Assembly (NCBI GenBank): GCA_015680905.1
Contig: CM027384.1
Coordinates: forward strand, 64,921,001 to 64,985,000
Length of the DNA stretch: 64,000 nucleotides
Source of the DNA: Coptis chinensis
Lineage: Eukaryota; Streptophyta; Magnoliopsida; Ranunculales; Ranunculaceae
Reading direction: 5' to 3'
Numbering within the stretch: the first letter of the stretch is position 1; every line of letters starts with the position of its first letter. Positions 12,204 through 24,155 of the stretch are shown in pieces. The position numbers and the translations under genes are program-made. Below the pieces are notes generated by a model. It searched no databases and was not told the DNA's origin. It saw nothing but the letters and a program-made list of their open reading frames with translations.

Positions 12204-13335
12204 AGTAGATTTCAGCACATATATGGCCAAGTGGCCAACAACCCCAATATATCCAGCTGTTGATACGTTAGGAAGGATAATTGTGTTTTAAAGTGGCTGA
12301 CTAATGTACTTGGTCAAACATTTATGGTGAGTCAAATTTGAAATATTTATTAATGTAAAATCAAAACAAATCCGATTCGTTTCGGTTTTATAACAGTTAA
12401 CGTATGAAATCAAAAACCGCACCAAAGTGCCCGGTTTTTAGTTTTGAGAACCAAAAACCGAACCGGATAAACTTAAAATTAGAAAAATAGTTGTGCGGTT
12501 CGGTTTCTCAATTATTTGCGACAGCCCTAATTCATCTCTATACTACTAGCCACTGTGCACGTAGTACTCACCTGGGTTCTATTGAGTTTTTTAAAAAAAA
12601 CTATAAACGTTAAATTACTATTTTACTCCTCAAAAAGAAAAAGAAAAAAATCTAAAAATTACCCTTGGGACGTACACCAAAACACTGTTATTCAACCCCC
12701 ACATTTTTCTATATATTAAAGATATAACAGCCACTTATTAGGAAACCCCTTAACTCTGAGTAGGCAAATTTAAATTTTTATTTATTTATTTATTATTACT
12801 ATTTACCCATTCCTCCTTTATAAGTTTAAAACTATCAAACAACTTAATAAATATTTACCTAATACTCCCTAGACTACAATCAATCGAAATTAGATATTAC
12901 GCATACCTACGTTTTTTCAAATTATAAATTGCAATCGAAATCAAATTAGAAGTTGATGTTTCTTCAATCTTCAACTTCTATTTCCACACTAATTTCGCTG
13001 TATATATATTTGCTTAATTTTTCAACTTAAAACTATTCTAAAATCTCAACCACAACATCTACAGCAGCATCTGATTGAGGTAATTTTTTTTTGTTGAAAG
13101 GCTTTGCTTTAGTTTGTTTTTCTATTTCTATTGTCATGTTGAACACTTTCGAGAAACTAGTGCGAAGCACGGTTCAATATAGTACTTTGTAAATGATTTT
13201 TCTATTTTTTCTTAACCCGGCCATCCTAGGTTTATCCTCGTAGAGGCGACTTGGGAACGCCATTAGATGCATACGTATCTCGAGTAAAAGAACCCAAAGA
13301 AGTAAAACAAATAAAATGGAGAGAAACGTAAGATT
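12204..13335. other. AT-rich intergenic DNA with a decayed repeat fragment
   Basis: A stretch near 12360-12530 is rich in AACCGAACC/GGTTCGGTTT words like the interior of the nearby hAT MITEs, but no paired termini were found. The rest shows no gene or RNA feature. Confidence 0.4.
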
Positions 13336-13708
13336 TTAGGGACATATTTTATATTAACCCGTAAACAAATTCAAAATCGTTAAGACATTTATAAGTTTTG
13401 GATTAGACTAATTTTTTGTATATATGATCTCCTAACTATTCTAAACATTGTCACAAATAATCAAAAAAATCTAAAATTTCTAAACTTACCAAATGTAGTT
13501 AACAATTTACAAAATTTGGCTAATTATAAACAGTTAATTTTCACCATTTTGAACAAGTTTAGAAATTTTTTTATTTTTTTGATTATTTAGGACAATATTT
13601 AGAATAGCTAGAAAATCATATCTACAAAAAATTAGTCTAATCCAAAATTTATAAATATCCTAACGATTTTGAATTTGTTTACGGGGATATCACCCCTCCC
13701 AACTCTAA
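13336..13708. mobile_element. Palindromic Mutator-type MITE, degenerate copy
   Basis: The sequence folds back on itself: the left part (ACATATTTTATATTAACCC...AAATTCAAAATCGTTA) is inverted in the right part (CGATTTTGAATTTGTTTACG). It is clearly related to the element at 57556-57959, which has an exact 9-bp duplication. Here the left end has decayed and no duplication is visible. Confidence 0.7.
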
Positions 13709-14584
13709 AACCCTCTCACCGTCAACTTGTCCCCCAATTTGTGTTCCACCAGCATCTACCAATACTAGTCCCTCAATAGCACAATTTGATCTTCCCGAAC
13801 ATTTAAATCATTCAAACCAGTACTATCATTAAACAAACATCTCTTAGATAAAGAACTATCAGAATCCCAACAAAGAAAACTAAAACCACCCCTTGATTGA
13901 TCCACAAAAGAAATTCCGCCCACCGGATGTCGAATCAAAAAAACTGTTGGGCTCAATTACAATTCTTTGCCTAGTACTAATATTACTATTAGTAATGATA
14001 TTACTTTGTCTATAACATTCAATTATTTGATTTAAGCTACGCAAACGGTATTAGACTCATGTATAATTGCAATGGTAGATGGTGAACCAAGTTCATAGAT
14101 TAAACTGAAAAATAGGGAAACAAAGTAAAGAGAGTGAAAATAGAAGAAAGGGGGAGTTTTGGGTTTCTTCTTCATTGGAGAATAAAAGATAAGGAATTTT
14201 ATAAATTTTGAGAAAAATTATCAAGTTGGGGGGGGGGGTTTGAAAGAAATGAAGTGCGGACTAAATGATAGTGAAAATTGAATTTGAAATAAATGGAGTG
14301 GAAATTAAAGATGGCGGAAGTGAAAAGAGAAAATGAGGAGGGGTTTTAGAGTTTAGTCTGCTGGGTTTTTTTTTTCACTGTTTTGATTTTTCTGCAGTTT
14401 TCTTTTGTTTTACTTCTTGGTTTTTGTTTTCTCGAGATATGTATGTATCCTACGGTGTCCAAAGTCGTCCCATGTGGGATATCTATGGGATAGTGGGGCT
14501 CATTATTTTTACTTTTTAAATACCGACAGCACCAAGAAAGAAAGTCAGTAATAACGGCTACACAGTTTACCCTTTTTTGCTTTA
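13709..14584. other. Intergenic DNA, no gene seen
   Basis: It contains an uninterrupted G run of about eleven bases near 14226-14238 and A/T tracts. No coding frame with a recognisable motif was found. Confidence 0.4.
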
Positions 14585-14593
14585 TTTTTTTAA

Positions 14594-15859
14594 GAGTACG
14601 GATCTTCTCCACGCGGGTGGAAATGATCAACTTTTACACCTTACAAGATTTGTTTTACACGTGTTCTATCATTTAACCCCCAAAATTAATGCAGGTAACG
14701 GAGTTAAGATAAAAAAAAAAATCAGAAAAATTGCCACAAATTAGAAAAAAAATACACAAAATTCTTTGTCGCCTTTTATTCTAAGCATACTGCCAGATTG
14801 AGAACTTGGTGTTTTAGTTTCTTTTTTTTTGTCCTGGTTCATTAACTCCTCAACAGACGGAGGCTTAAAACAGACTGAAATTGACCAATATACCAACAAG
14901 AAGGATCTTAATACGAACCATGCAACCGTAATACTCTAAACCAATATATATAACGCTTTTTCGATACCAAGCATTCGACTACATTGAAAAGAATTTCCAT
15001 GCATAATCAAACGTGTGAACCCAACTAAATCCGAATTCAATAAACCCCCTTATATCCTCTTCTCTTACAGGAAAAGTCTTATATATCTCCGAAGGCAGAA
15101 ACGGTCAATGAAGGAAAAACCCTAACCTCACTCTATTAAACCGGCCTCTTTCTCAAAAAGGTGGGCAATACCATCAAATGATAATCATGTACCCAGACAA
15201 AATCGTCTTCTTGGTTAATCACTTTAAGTATTTTATCAGCAAAAAATTTATTAACAGAAACATAAGCCTGCCATAATAATCTATTGAAACGACCTCCAAA
15301 ATCCGGTGAAAGGGGTAACATGCAATGAAACAAATGCCAAAGTTATTGTTTACAAAAGCCATGATAATTTAGTGAAAAGATCATATGGTAAAAAAGTGGC
15401 ATGGGCACAATGAGTCAAGCAGGATTTGAGACACTTCTTCTTATTCACTTGGGTGTATCTCTTCTCTTAAACAACCAACATATATAACTTCAACTTCATC
15501 ATGGTCATGGTTGTTCGTCGTCATCACAACTATTTGAAGATGATGAGGATAACAAACCATCTTTAAGTTGAAGTAAAAGTCCAACCTTTGTTATCAACTT
15601 TGGCGACTAGTTCTAATGGGTAATAGATTAGCTACAATTATAGTTCTATCTCGAGGCATATTATTAGTTTTGTGTCTGTGTAAGACAGTACGGGTTGTGT
15701 TTTCTTTCCTAATTTGTAGCCATTTTTCTGATTTTTTTTTTAATCTTAATTCCGTTACCTGCATTAATTTTGGGAGTTAAATGATGGGACATGTGTAAAG
15801 CAAAGCTTGTAAGGTGTAAAACGTGATTTTTTCCACCCGGGTGGAGAAGATCGAGACTC
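14594..15859. mobile_element. Pack-MULE carrying a trehalose-phosphate synthase gene fragment
   Basis: Long inverted repeats of about 155 bp (14594-14748 and 15705-15859) bound the element. Both start GAG and share the words GATCTTCTCCAC, TTTTACACCTTACAAG and AATTAATGCAGGTAACGG. An exact 9-bp duplication TTTTTTTAA flanks it (14585-14593 and 15860-15868), the signature of Mutator-like elements. The interior has no transposase; instead it holds a minus-strand fragment of a host TPS gene, so this is a Pack-MULE. Confidence 0.93.
14835..15605 (-). pseudogene. Trehalose-6-phosphate synthase (class II) gene fragment
   Basis: Read on the minus strand, the fragment begins near 15605 with a LLLQLKDGL-like segment, then EEVSQILLDS, YHGFCK, the family hallmark VWVHDYHLMVLPTFLRKR (about 15140-15195), FNRVRLGFFLH, SEIYKT, HTFDYA and YIGLEYYG, ending near 14835. 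These belong to the N-terminal half of the glycosyltransferase family 20 domain of plant class II TPS proteins. At least three in-frame stops (15441-15443, 15343-15345, 15105-15107) and a frame change near 15143 show it is non-functional. The source gene is contiguous here with no intron, consistent with the long first exon of class II TPS genes. The piece lies inside Pack-MULE terminal repeats and was probably copied from a locus elsewhere. Confidence 0.93.
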
Positions 15860-15868
15860 TTTTTTTAA

Positions 15869-16555
15869 TGTCTAAAGACCCCACCAGAAACCAAAAAAAT
15901 AAAAATAGTTGGGCGTAGCGTAGCCGTGCTAAACCTAGTAATCTTAATCTATTATTTTCTTCTACCTAATGCGGCGTAAGCAAGTGAGTCATTTGGAGGC
16001 GTGACAAATCCTTTCGCCTTCTTCTAATTTCTATCTCAAATTATAAAATAGTTGGCTAAATACAATTGTAATAATTATTATATTTTAGAGGCAAAAAAAT
16101 AATATACATATATTATAAATGAAACTTGCTCTACTACTTTGAGTGGACTAATTTTTTGATTGAGTTGTCTCCATCATACAAGATATTTAGACGATTCTGC
16201 CCCTATTTTGCATCTTAAATTACATAATATTTGTGATTATAACATTCTAATAATTAATATATGATAAGAGCAAAAATATACTAATTATTTTATTTATTTA
16301 TGTTACATAAATTATATATGATAAAGTTTGTCAGTGGCTCAATGCAAGCAAATTGTGGCATAGACATGTGGCGTAGCCACGTGCTCAAGACTAGTAATAA
16401 TTAAGGACCTTATTGTCGCACCGACTGCACCCAGACATTAAAAAACAGCAAATATTTTCTCTGTTGCATTTCCTACATATATTATAGTATATATTACACT
16501 CTTGTGTCATCTTGTTTTTGTTTGTACAAGTTTCTTTGAGAGTTTAGAGTAAAAT
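15869..16555. promoter_or_regulatory. Upstream region of the carbonic anhydrase gene
   Basis: AT-rich spacer between the Pack-MULE and the carbonic anhydrase start. A TATA-like stretch (TATATTATAGTATATA, about 16477-16493) lies roughly 65-75 bases before the ATG. No other regulatory site is claimed. Confidence 0.45.
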
Positions 16556-18418
16556 ATGACGGATCAAAGCAATCCCATCTCCATTGTAGCTATTGTTCTT
16601 ATAGTTCTTACCATGAATTCAAGGCTAACTACATCTCAAGAAGTTGGTAAGTTTTGTTCTGTTTTCTTGGTGTTGAAATTTTATTTTGGTGAGAAGGGTT
16701 GGAAGCTGGCCTGGACTAATATTTTGTTTGTGCTTTTTATGTGTTGTAGAGAATGAGAGTGAGTTTGAGTATGTAATGGGGAGTAGCAAGGGACCTGATA
16801 AATGGGGAAAACTACACAAAGAATGGGATGCTTGCTATAATGGAGAAATGCAATCTCCTATTGATTTGTTGAACAAGAGAGTCGAAGTTGTTCATAAATA
16901 TGGGAAAATAAAGAGAAATTACACTGCCTCTAACGCAACGCTCAAGAACAGGGGTCATGATATTATGGTAAGAAACTAAACATTCTTGCATTTAATTGTG
17001 CATCGGGTGGAATTTGTACTACTGTAGTATCTATATACCTCACTTTTGCTTTCCAGCCGGCAGCCGGTAACTTCTTTTACGTTTTAAGAATTGTGTATTT
17101 TGCGCTTACGTTCATCAGGCGTTTGCTACTCGTGATTGTGTACTCAACATGGTTATATGGGTTGGTCAACAAACTATTATCCCAAAGACCCAAACTTGTT
17201 ATTTATTGTTTGTTCCTTTATAAATTTAAACTCAAGTTGTTAACCGGTTCCTTGTTGTCCAGCTTCAATGGAAAGGCGATGCAGGCGCACTTAAGATCAA
17301 TGGTACAGCTTATAAACTCCAACAATGCCACTGGCACTCACCTTCAGAGCACACCATCAATGGCAAAAGGTGCTTGCCGAAGTCCTAATTAACCATACTA
17401 GTGTCATATATTAAAGTGATCATTGACAAGATTTGTATAGATATGGAGTATGGACTAAATACAGCATTTTCTAATTCCAAATAATTGCCATTAAAACTGG
17501 AATACGCTTGTGTCGTCAGGTTTGATCTAGAGTTGCATTTGGTTCATCAAGCATCCGACCATAGTGCAACAAACAAGATTGCTGTTGTCGGAGTCATGTA
17601 TAACATTGGAAGGCCTGACCCATTTCTCGCCGAGGTAAAATTTAGTAAACTATATAACTATATATGACTCTCATTTTACTTGTTTAGCATTGCCATGGGA
17701 CCAGTTCTTAATGTACCATTTTTTTTATTTCTTTTCTGGTCACGGAGTTACTCCTGAAGTCTTGAGCAGTTGAACCCAATCTTTGATAAAAACAAAATAA
17801 AAAATATAGGAAAAACTTTCGTTTTGTAACATCAGTTGACAACATATATGATATATAATCATTATTAAGTATAGCTTGTACTGAATACTGATACAGGTGT
17901 TGGGTTTTCAATTTCAGTTGGAGAAGTACATGTGGTCTATTGCTGATAGCCATGAAGAGGTGAAAGTAGGCGTTGTTGATCCAAGGCACATAAAGATGGG
18001 TGGCAAGTGGTATTACAGATACATGGGTTCTCTCACTGTTCCCCCTTGTACTGAAGGTGTTATTTGGACCCTGAATAGAAGGGTATACCTGTTCCCCTCA
18101 AATCCTAAATACACTTGCACTACAATTATTTCCAACATTTCTTTACAGGTATAGATGTAATATCTGCATTCCTACACTTTCAAAATTCCCAGGTGAGGAG
18201 CATTACAAAGGAACAAGTCCAGTTATTAAGAACAGCCGTTCATGATGTATGTACCTAACATTGTGGTGGAAGTAATTTTCTTTTTTTTCTTTTTGACGAA
18301 TTGCACCAATACACAATAGTTACATTTTTTGCAGTATGCGGAGGCAAATGCAAGACCACTGCAACCGGAGAACGACCGTGAGGTCCACCTAATTGGCCCA
18401 ACCACTTCGCTAGCCTGA
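16556..18418 (+). CDS. Alpha-type carbonic anhydrase, secreted (seven exons)
   Basis: The product catalyses reversible hydration of CO2 to bicarbonate. Exons inferred from homology and GT..AG borders: 16556-16646, 16750-16967, 17263-17369, 17520-17634, 17918-18082, 18193-18246, 18335-18418. Together they encode 277 residues with all phases consistent, the usual length for plant alpha carbonic anhydrases. The first exon gives a hydrophobic signal peptide ([13 protein letters not shown]), so the enzyme should enter the secretory pathway. Zinc ligands are present as [10 protein letters not shown] (two His) and ELHLVH (one His). [11 protein letters not shown] carries the conserved active-site Thr and a Cys that can pair with the Cys in [18 protein letters not shown] is a potential N-glycosylation site. 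No stop or frameshift is seen, so the gene looks intact. Its exact clade (nectarin-like or other alpha-CA) is not determined. Confidence 0.93.
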
Positions 18419-18493
18419 CCTAGAATCACGAATTCACGATACCCTTTCAGAATTATCATGTCTGTTATCATCAATTTTGATTAGTGTTGCATC

Positions 18494-19167
18494 CCTTGTT
18501 ATCAATTCGCCGAATTATTCGCAAATCGAATTTTTGAAGGTCAATACATATAATACTTCCGAATGTTTCAAAGATTCGGAATAATTTGCGTTTTTTTTTT
18601 GTTTTGAAACAAATAATTCGGTTTTGACAAATTTTTCAAAAATTTGGCTCCAAAAAATAATAATAATAAGAATGAAAATTCAGTTGCGCTTTTGTTATTT
18701 TTTATGTATTTTATATCCTCACTCTTATTTTAAGTTCTTTTACATTCTTAGTAATAAATTAATCAAAAATTAAAGCTTTGTTTTTATCTTTTTGGGTAAT
18801 ATTTAAATTGTCTTGTCATATTATGGTGTGTGTATTTTGAAGTTTGAACTGTAATTTCAATTCAAGAACAAATAAATGAAAGTACTTATGTAGACCGTTC
18901 AATTGGTTTCAATGTTTTCGTAGCTAAATTGCTTTGATATGTTTGTTATGTTGTAAAGAATGACAACTATTATTAATATTTATTAACATAATATCACGAA
19001 TTTTTTATTTTCAAATTTTTGCAACAAAATGTTTAAAACACGTATTAATAAAATACTGCATAATTGTCATATTGCAAATTTTTAACCGTACTATTTTTTG
19101 AGTCGCCGAATAATTCTTGAATTATTCCCGTATCGAATTTTTGTCGTATCCCGAATTTCTAACAGGA
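18494..19167. mobile_element. Candidate non-autonomous hAT-like element
   Basis: The ends CCTTGTTATCAATTCG and GAATTTCTAACAGG are roughly inverted, and near-matching 8-bp words GTTGCATC (18486-18493) and GTTGCATT (19168-19175) flank them. The interior is AT-rich with repeated CGAATTATTCG-like words near both ends. One extra base at the right border leaves the exact end open. Confidence 0.5.
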
Positions 19168-19175
19168 GTTGCATT

Positions 19176-19635
19176 TATTGCTGGTAGAAGATGGAAGGAA
19201 ATAAGCCCAAGATTATTAGGAATGGATCTTATTTGTGGGCTTTAGAAATGGGGGATTTAAGTTTGAAAATTATGTTCCCTCAAATAGGCCTGAAAGCCCC
19301 AATAGCCCAGTGAAAACTGATGTATCTCTACGACCGTACAAGCCTCGTTTAGAACACAAGGTTATCCCGTGGAGTGGAGAAGAATATAGTAATTGGTTGA
19401 AGCTAACCTCGTGTTGGCCTTCTTTCCATCAAATAACATACCTTGCATCGACTATGTAATGCGCGTTCAAAGGATATAATAATTTTACTTATAATATATC
19501 CAAGGTCTAACTCATATTATAAGTGCACTTACGTTAATAATCTTATCCTAGCCAGTAAGAGATTAGCTGTTACAAGTAATTGGTCTAAATCACATTATTG
19601 TCAGCTCCTGAGAGAAATGTGGAGGTCACTTGGTA

Positions 19636-19668
<33 letters not shown>

Positions 19669-20016
19669 CCATTAAAAAAGAGACAGGGAATTTATGTTAT
19701 TTTGGTTTTTTTTTCTTCCTATGTGAGCAAAATTTAGATTAACGAAACTTAATATTGGAAATACAAATTACAAGTCTAGTAAATAAGTTCCAATGCAAAA
19801 GAAAGCAAGTCAAATCTAGAATAAGTCCGATCAGGGATCTCGCCAATAGTAGCAGAGTGGGGCTTCTCTGAATGAACAGAATGGAACATTTCCTTCTTCC
19901 TGAGTCTCTAAGATGAACTTACTGGTACACAACAGAGAGTCCTTCTGTGAATAGATAGAGTCATATAGCATGTAGTAGTGACCAAATGAGCCAAGTATAT
20001 AGACAGAACTCCGATC
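19176..20016. other. Intergenic DNA with an unrecognised short frame and T tracts
   Basis: A plus-strand frame at 19235-19459 (74 codons, containing PESPNSPVKTDVSLRPYKPR) looks somewhat coding-like but matches no family I know, and lacks a partner exon. A T run of about 28 bases lies at 19639-19668. Confidence 0.35.
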
Positions 20017-20140
20017 TTTTTTTTTTTTTTTTCGCCGAAACTTGTACTCGTGTATGAGCTTGAACTGACGACCTCTTGAAATAACCTTTAAGGGCCTTCG
20101 GAGTCAATGTGCTGGTCGGGCTGCATGATCCAACGACCAA
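20017..20140 (-). mobile_element. Candidate tRNA-derived SINE remnant
   Basis: On the minus strand a GTTCAAGCTC word like a tRNA box B lies about 25-35 bases before a 16-base A tail (seen as the T run at 20018-20033 on the plus strand). The upstream box A region is not clear, so only part of a SINE may be present. Confidence 0.35.
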
Positions 20141-20297
20141 ATTATCAGAACGAAATAATGACATCTCAAAGTCAGATACTCAAAGTAACTGGTAGTGTTC
20201 AACAAATTATATTGTAGCTTCGCTTGGCACACAACTCCACACAGGTGTGCTAACTCCTAAGCCACAGGTCATAATTAGGATTATGACATTTTTGTTA

Positions 20298-20440
20298 GGG
20301 TTAACTAGTATTACTCCCACTAGATGAGCTAATTAGGATTTTTCTCTTACTAGATGGGGAAAAAATTTAGACCCTAATTTCCCATCTAGTGGGAGGAAAT
20401 CCTAATTGGCTCATCTAGTGGGGATAATGTTCGTTAACCC
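20298..20440. mobile_element. Fold-back Mutator-type MITE, 143 bp
   Basis: The element starts GGGTTAACTAGTATTACTCC and ends with the imperfect inverse GTTCGTTAACCC. Almost the whole length can fold into one hairpin (CCCACTAGATGAGC pairs with GCTCATCTAGTGGG). It has an exact 9-bp duplication TTTTTGTTA at 20289-20297 and 20441-20449. Confidence 0.88.
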
Positions 20441-20449
20441 TTTTTGTTA

Positions 20450-21120
20450 CATAACATTGTACAGTTTGATGTCTTTGATTCGATTTATTACTGTAAAATA
20501 AGAACAAAACGGGAGGAGGAAATAAAAGAAAGAGAACCATTAATGTAGAAAATTAGGCGAAATCTAAGTGCAAAATTCTAGATATGGCCTAAAAATTGTG
20601 TTATCCAATTCATAATGATAAGAATGGTTCAGATTTGGTGATGTACGTTAATATTTTTGCTGTAGCCTAATTGATCATGTTGATCTACTCATCTACATGG
20701 TGTTGAGCTCCTGCTCTACTAATATTACGACTTGAATGAATGCCATGTATAGGAAATTAGCAACTAGTTGACAAAATTGTCATATCCAAAGGTGATTACT
20801 GATTAACTAAAATGTTCATCATGGACTCATGGCCCTGGATAGAAAGTGGCCAACGCCGGAGGAGACAATCAACCAACCAGTTGCAATAATCTCAACGTTT
20901 GGGGACAGTCGTGTTTCTCATAATGGCGGCGCAAGTGAGCAGTAAACCTCAGAACAACTTTATTTTTGTTGAGTTAATTTTATAGTTCATCTACCTGAAC
21001 ATTGTATTGAACTAATAGCCTTCTGAAGGTTGACTTGATAATTATTTATATATGTTTAATAATCCCTATATGTCATGATTCTAAGCAAATGATTCCATTC
21101 ACACCTCCCACTATAATAAC
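20450..21120. promoter_or_regulatory. Upstream region of the FIT-like bHLH gene
   Basis: AT-rich spacer. A TATA-like TTTATATATG lies at about 21045-21054, some 70 bases before the first ATG. I did not identify specific iron-response elements with confidence. Confidence 0.4.
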
Positions 21121-22448
21121 ATGCTAAACTTGGATTATCAATGTGCAGCTCAAACTAAAAAGGTTAATCTTTATGCAATGGAGAATCTAGGATTTTTCAC
21201 AAGTTCAACAGCGCAAGTTAGTGAATTATCAGTTCAAGATTTCATAAACGATAGCAACTTTGAGCAATTTATCGATCTAATAAGAGGAGAAGATGTAAAC
21301 CCTTATGCGCCAAATTACGATTGCGAACTTATGTTTGGTGGTGGCAATGTTGATAGCCAGTTTTGTCCTGCACCAGAAAACATGTTCAGTGCCAACTGCA
21401 CTAGTACATCTAAACCTAATTCAATTCTCAATTCTCTGGCACCATTTAGTGGTGATATTGAGCAAGGTGATGAGGAAAACGACGGAGCTGACTCTTCTGC
21501 AAATACAACTACACCAACAAAAAATAGAACTGGTGATCGGTCGAGAACTTTAATGTCAGAGCGCAGGAGGAGAAGTCGTATGAAGGAGAAGCTCTATGCA
21601 TTGCGGTCCTTGGTTCCAAACATCACAAAGGTGCACTTCTGAGATGCGTGTGAAAAATTAATTTTCTGGAACATGTCAACATTTGTATATTTCATCTTGG
21701 TACATTTATAGATAATTGTTTTTGTTCTGGTTTTTTAAACAGATGGATAAGGCATCAATTGTAGGAGATGCAGTTTCATACGTGCAGGATTTGCAAATGC
21801 AAGCTACGAAGCTAAAAACTGAAATTTCAGGGCTTGAAGCGACACTCAGTGGATCAAAAAATGTTCAGTGCTTTGTTGAAAATTGTAAGAAAATCAATAA
21901 TGCTATCGAGCATACTCATCCCGTTCGCAAGAAAGTATTACAGGTTTATACCTAATCTTCTGCTACTTTGTTTGCACTTTGCACTGAAGTATTAAATGTC
22001 ATCGGTGGTCATATTTTCTCATGTCTTTGTTCTCACATTTGACAAATGTATCATGTCATATGACTATGTAGATGAATGTGTTTCAAGTTGAGGAGAAAGA
22101 GTTCTATGTAAGAGTGGTAAGCAACAAGGGAGAAGGGGTGGCAGTAGCTCTTCACAAGGCCTTAGAGTCATTATCGTCTTTCACTATTGAAAGCTCAAAT
22201 TTCACCACAGTTTCTGATAGATTTGTACTCACATTTACAGTGGATGTAAGCATTTGCAGCTGATTCTTTTGCTTCCTAGTTTGTATTGATTTTACTGTGG
22301 TATATATAGTGCTAGTTTGATTGATATATTATTGACTTGTTGTTCTAAACAGGTCAAGGAATGTGGAGAACAAATCAACTTCTCAACCATGAGTCTATGG
22401 GTAACTGGTGCTCTCGTCAACCAGGGATTTGAGATCAAAACACCATGA
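21121..22448 (+). CDS. FIT: FIT/FER-type bHLH transcription factor (iron-deficiency response)
   Basis: The protein is a nuclear bHLH regulator of the group that contains Arabidopsis FIT and tomato FER, which activate root iron uptake genes with partner bHLH proteins. Exons: 21121-21630, 21743-21943, 22072-22245, 22353-22448; all junctions are phase 0 with GT..AG borders, giving 326 residues from the first ATG. A second in-frame Met at 21178 (MENLGFF) could be the true start. The N-terminal region has DFINDSNFEQFIDLIRGED, matching the FIT N-terminal block. The basic region and helix 1 are SERRRRSRMKEKLYALRSL (about residues 146-164), followed by VPNITK and MDKASIVGDAVSYVQDLQ (helix 2). The C-terminal part (EEKEFYVRVVSNKGEGVAVA) is the ACT-like domain of this subgroup. 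No damage is seen. The function is assigned from family similarity. Confidence 0.92.
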
Positions 22449-22885
22449 ACTCCCTAACTTCTATCAATTTCCTTATGAGTACATTGTCTCATACTCTTCT
22501 ACCATCCAAGCAACAATTTTTGTACCCTTGGCAAGTAATAGCTCTACTGAGTACTAACTGTAACTCTGTAACACATCTCCTGAAAACTCCATCCCGTTTA
22601 GTCTCTGTAGGGAACATGGTCTTCTATAATATATATACCTTAGTTTGGTAAATGTGTTTTGTATGTAAGCCTACCTTAAGGAAAAACAACAATAAATCGA
22701 ATAAATTGAGCTAAGTTGACATGGTAATTGCTCCACTTGTGGCACTATCAAAGATATATCTAATTGTAGTGTAGATCGAAATGATGCAATCTTATTTTGT
22801 TATCTGCTATTATTGTCCATTAGTTGTACTTGTCCAATTTACAAATACCCCTGGATGTCCATTTCACAGTGTTCATGGTTGCAGA
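22449..22885. other. Downstream region of the bHLH gene
   Basis: Likely 3' untranslated sequence and spacer; AATAAATCGAATAAA-type polyadenylation words occur near 22690-22705. No further gene seen. Confidence 0.4.
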
Positions 22886-23403
22886 TAGGGGTGGGTGCCC
22901 CTTTTTTCCGAAATTCCGATCCGAAATTTTTTCGGATCGGCTTTCGATGCTTTTTGAAATTCCGATTTTTCAATTTTTTCCGTTTTGAATCCGCACATAT
23001 CCAATCCCATTTTGCCAAATTATTATTTAGAATTACATACAATATATCTAAAATTCTAAAGTAATTAAAATTGTTTTAGTATAAGCCCACTCCTTTTTAC
23101 CCTTTTTACCTATTGGATTAATTTTCCTTAATCAATATATAATACCCACAAACTAAAAACCCTAAATTACAAGTTATAAAATAGATTTAATATTAAGATA
23201 TTTGAATTTTCAATAATTTCTGAATTTTATCCAAATTACTTGATTTTTCATCAGAATTATCTAAATTTTGATTTTCATCCGATTTTTTAAAATTTTGAAA
23301 AAAAAATCCGATCGGATCGAACTCAGCACAACATATCTTTTTTCTGAAAATACGGAAATCGAAAACCCATATTCTGATCCGCTTCGGCAGAAACACACCC
23401 CTA
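22886..23403. mobile_element. Non-autonomous hAT element (MITE), 518 bp
   Basis: Inverted ends TAGGGGTGGGTG and ACACACCCCTA are flanked by 8-bp duplications GTTGCAGA (22878-22885) and GTTGCAAA (23404-23411), one mismatch. The interior holds repeated CCGATCCGAAATT words. Its TAGGGGTG terminus matches the split element at 5863-12195. Confidence 0.85.
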
Positions 23404-23411
23404 GTTGCAAA

Positions 23412-24155
23412 AATTACACATACTACAAAATCTTTTTTAGTTAACTGATAAGTCTTAGTTTTCTCAAGTACTATAAAGAGACTAGAACACCTGCAACATG
23501 CTGAATGGTTTGGAAACTGGGCCAAATTTGTTCTAGCCGCCGACAACACTAAACCCGACCTTCGCGGGCCAGAACTTCTCATTACCCTGGTCCGTCATAT
23601 TCGGCCGACCAGACCAAAACTGGTTTATTGGGCCAACTGAGCCGAAACTTGTTTCTGACTTGGCTGAGCCCACACGTTTCTGACCTGGTTTAGCCCACAT
23701 AGGCCTGGACGCCTGGTCACTAATTCGATATGCTATTCTAGACTTCTAGTTTGTGCCTTATAGTGAATTCTAATCCTGTACCAATCTACACTCTACGTAG
23801 TACGTACGACATCATACTAGGACTCACATAGTAGTCACATAAATGCATTGCTTTAGATCTCAAGATTGGATTAATGCTATTACAAGAGCACATATTAGTT
23901 TTCAATTTTCAAAAGCTAATTTTAATGACGAAAAGAAAGAAAGGAAAAATGCAAATAACCAAAATATACAACCAGAATAAAACATAACAATTACACTCTA
24001 ACAACTTGAAATAGACCACACGATGGTGTCCCACTGAAAGCAAACGGTCGAGAGTACATGATCAACAAATATTTGAATAAATAAAACAACAAATGCGGGA
24101 TTAAAAAGGAATAGACCGGATCACCAAACCACAGTTTTCATGATTTCATCCAAGC
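23412..24155. other. Intergenic DNA, includes aquaporin 3' flank
   Basis: A GC-richer patch at about 23500-23720 contains repeated GGCC(A)ACTGAGCC / TGACCTGGTT words of unknown origin. No gene seen. Confidence 0.4.

Noticed and set aside
19235..19459. 74-codon frame as a host exon
   Set aside because: Coding-like composition but no recognised family, no partner exons and no clear splice borders; kept only as an intergenic note.
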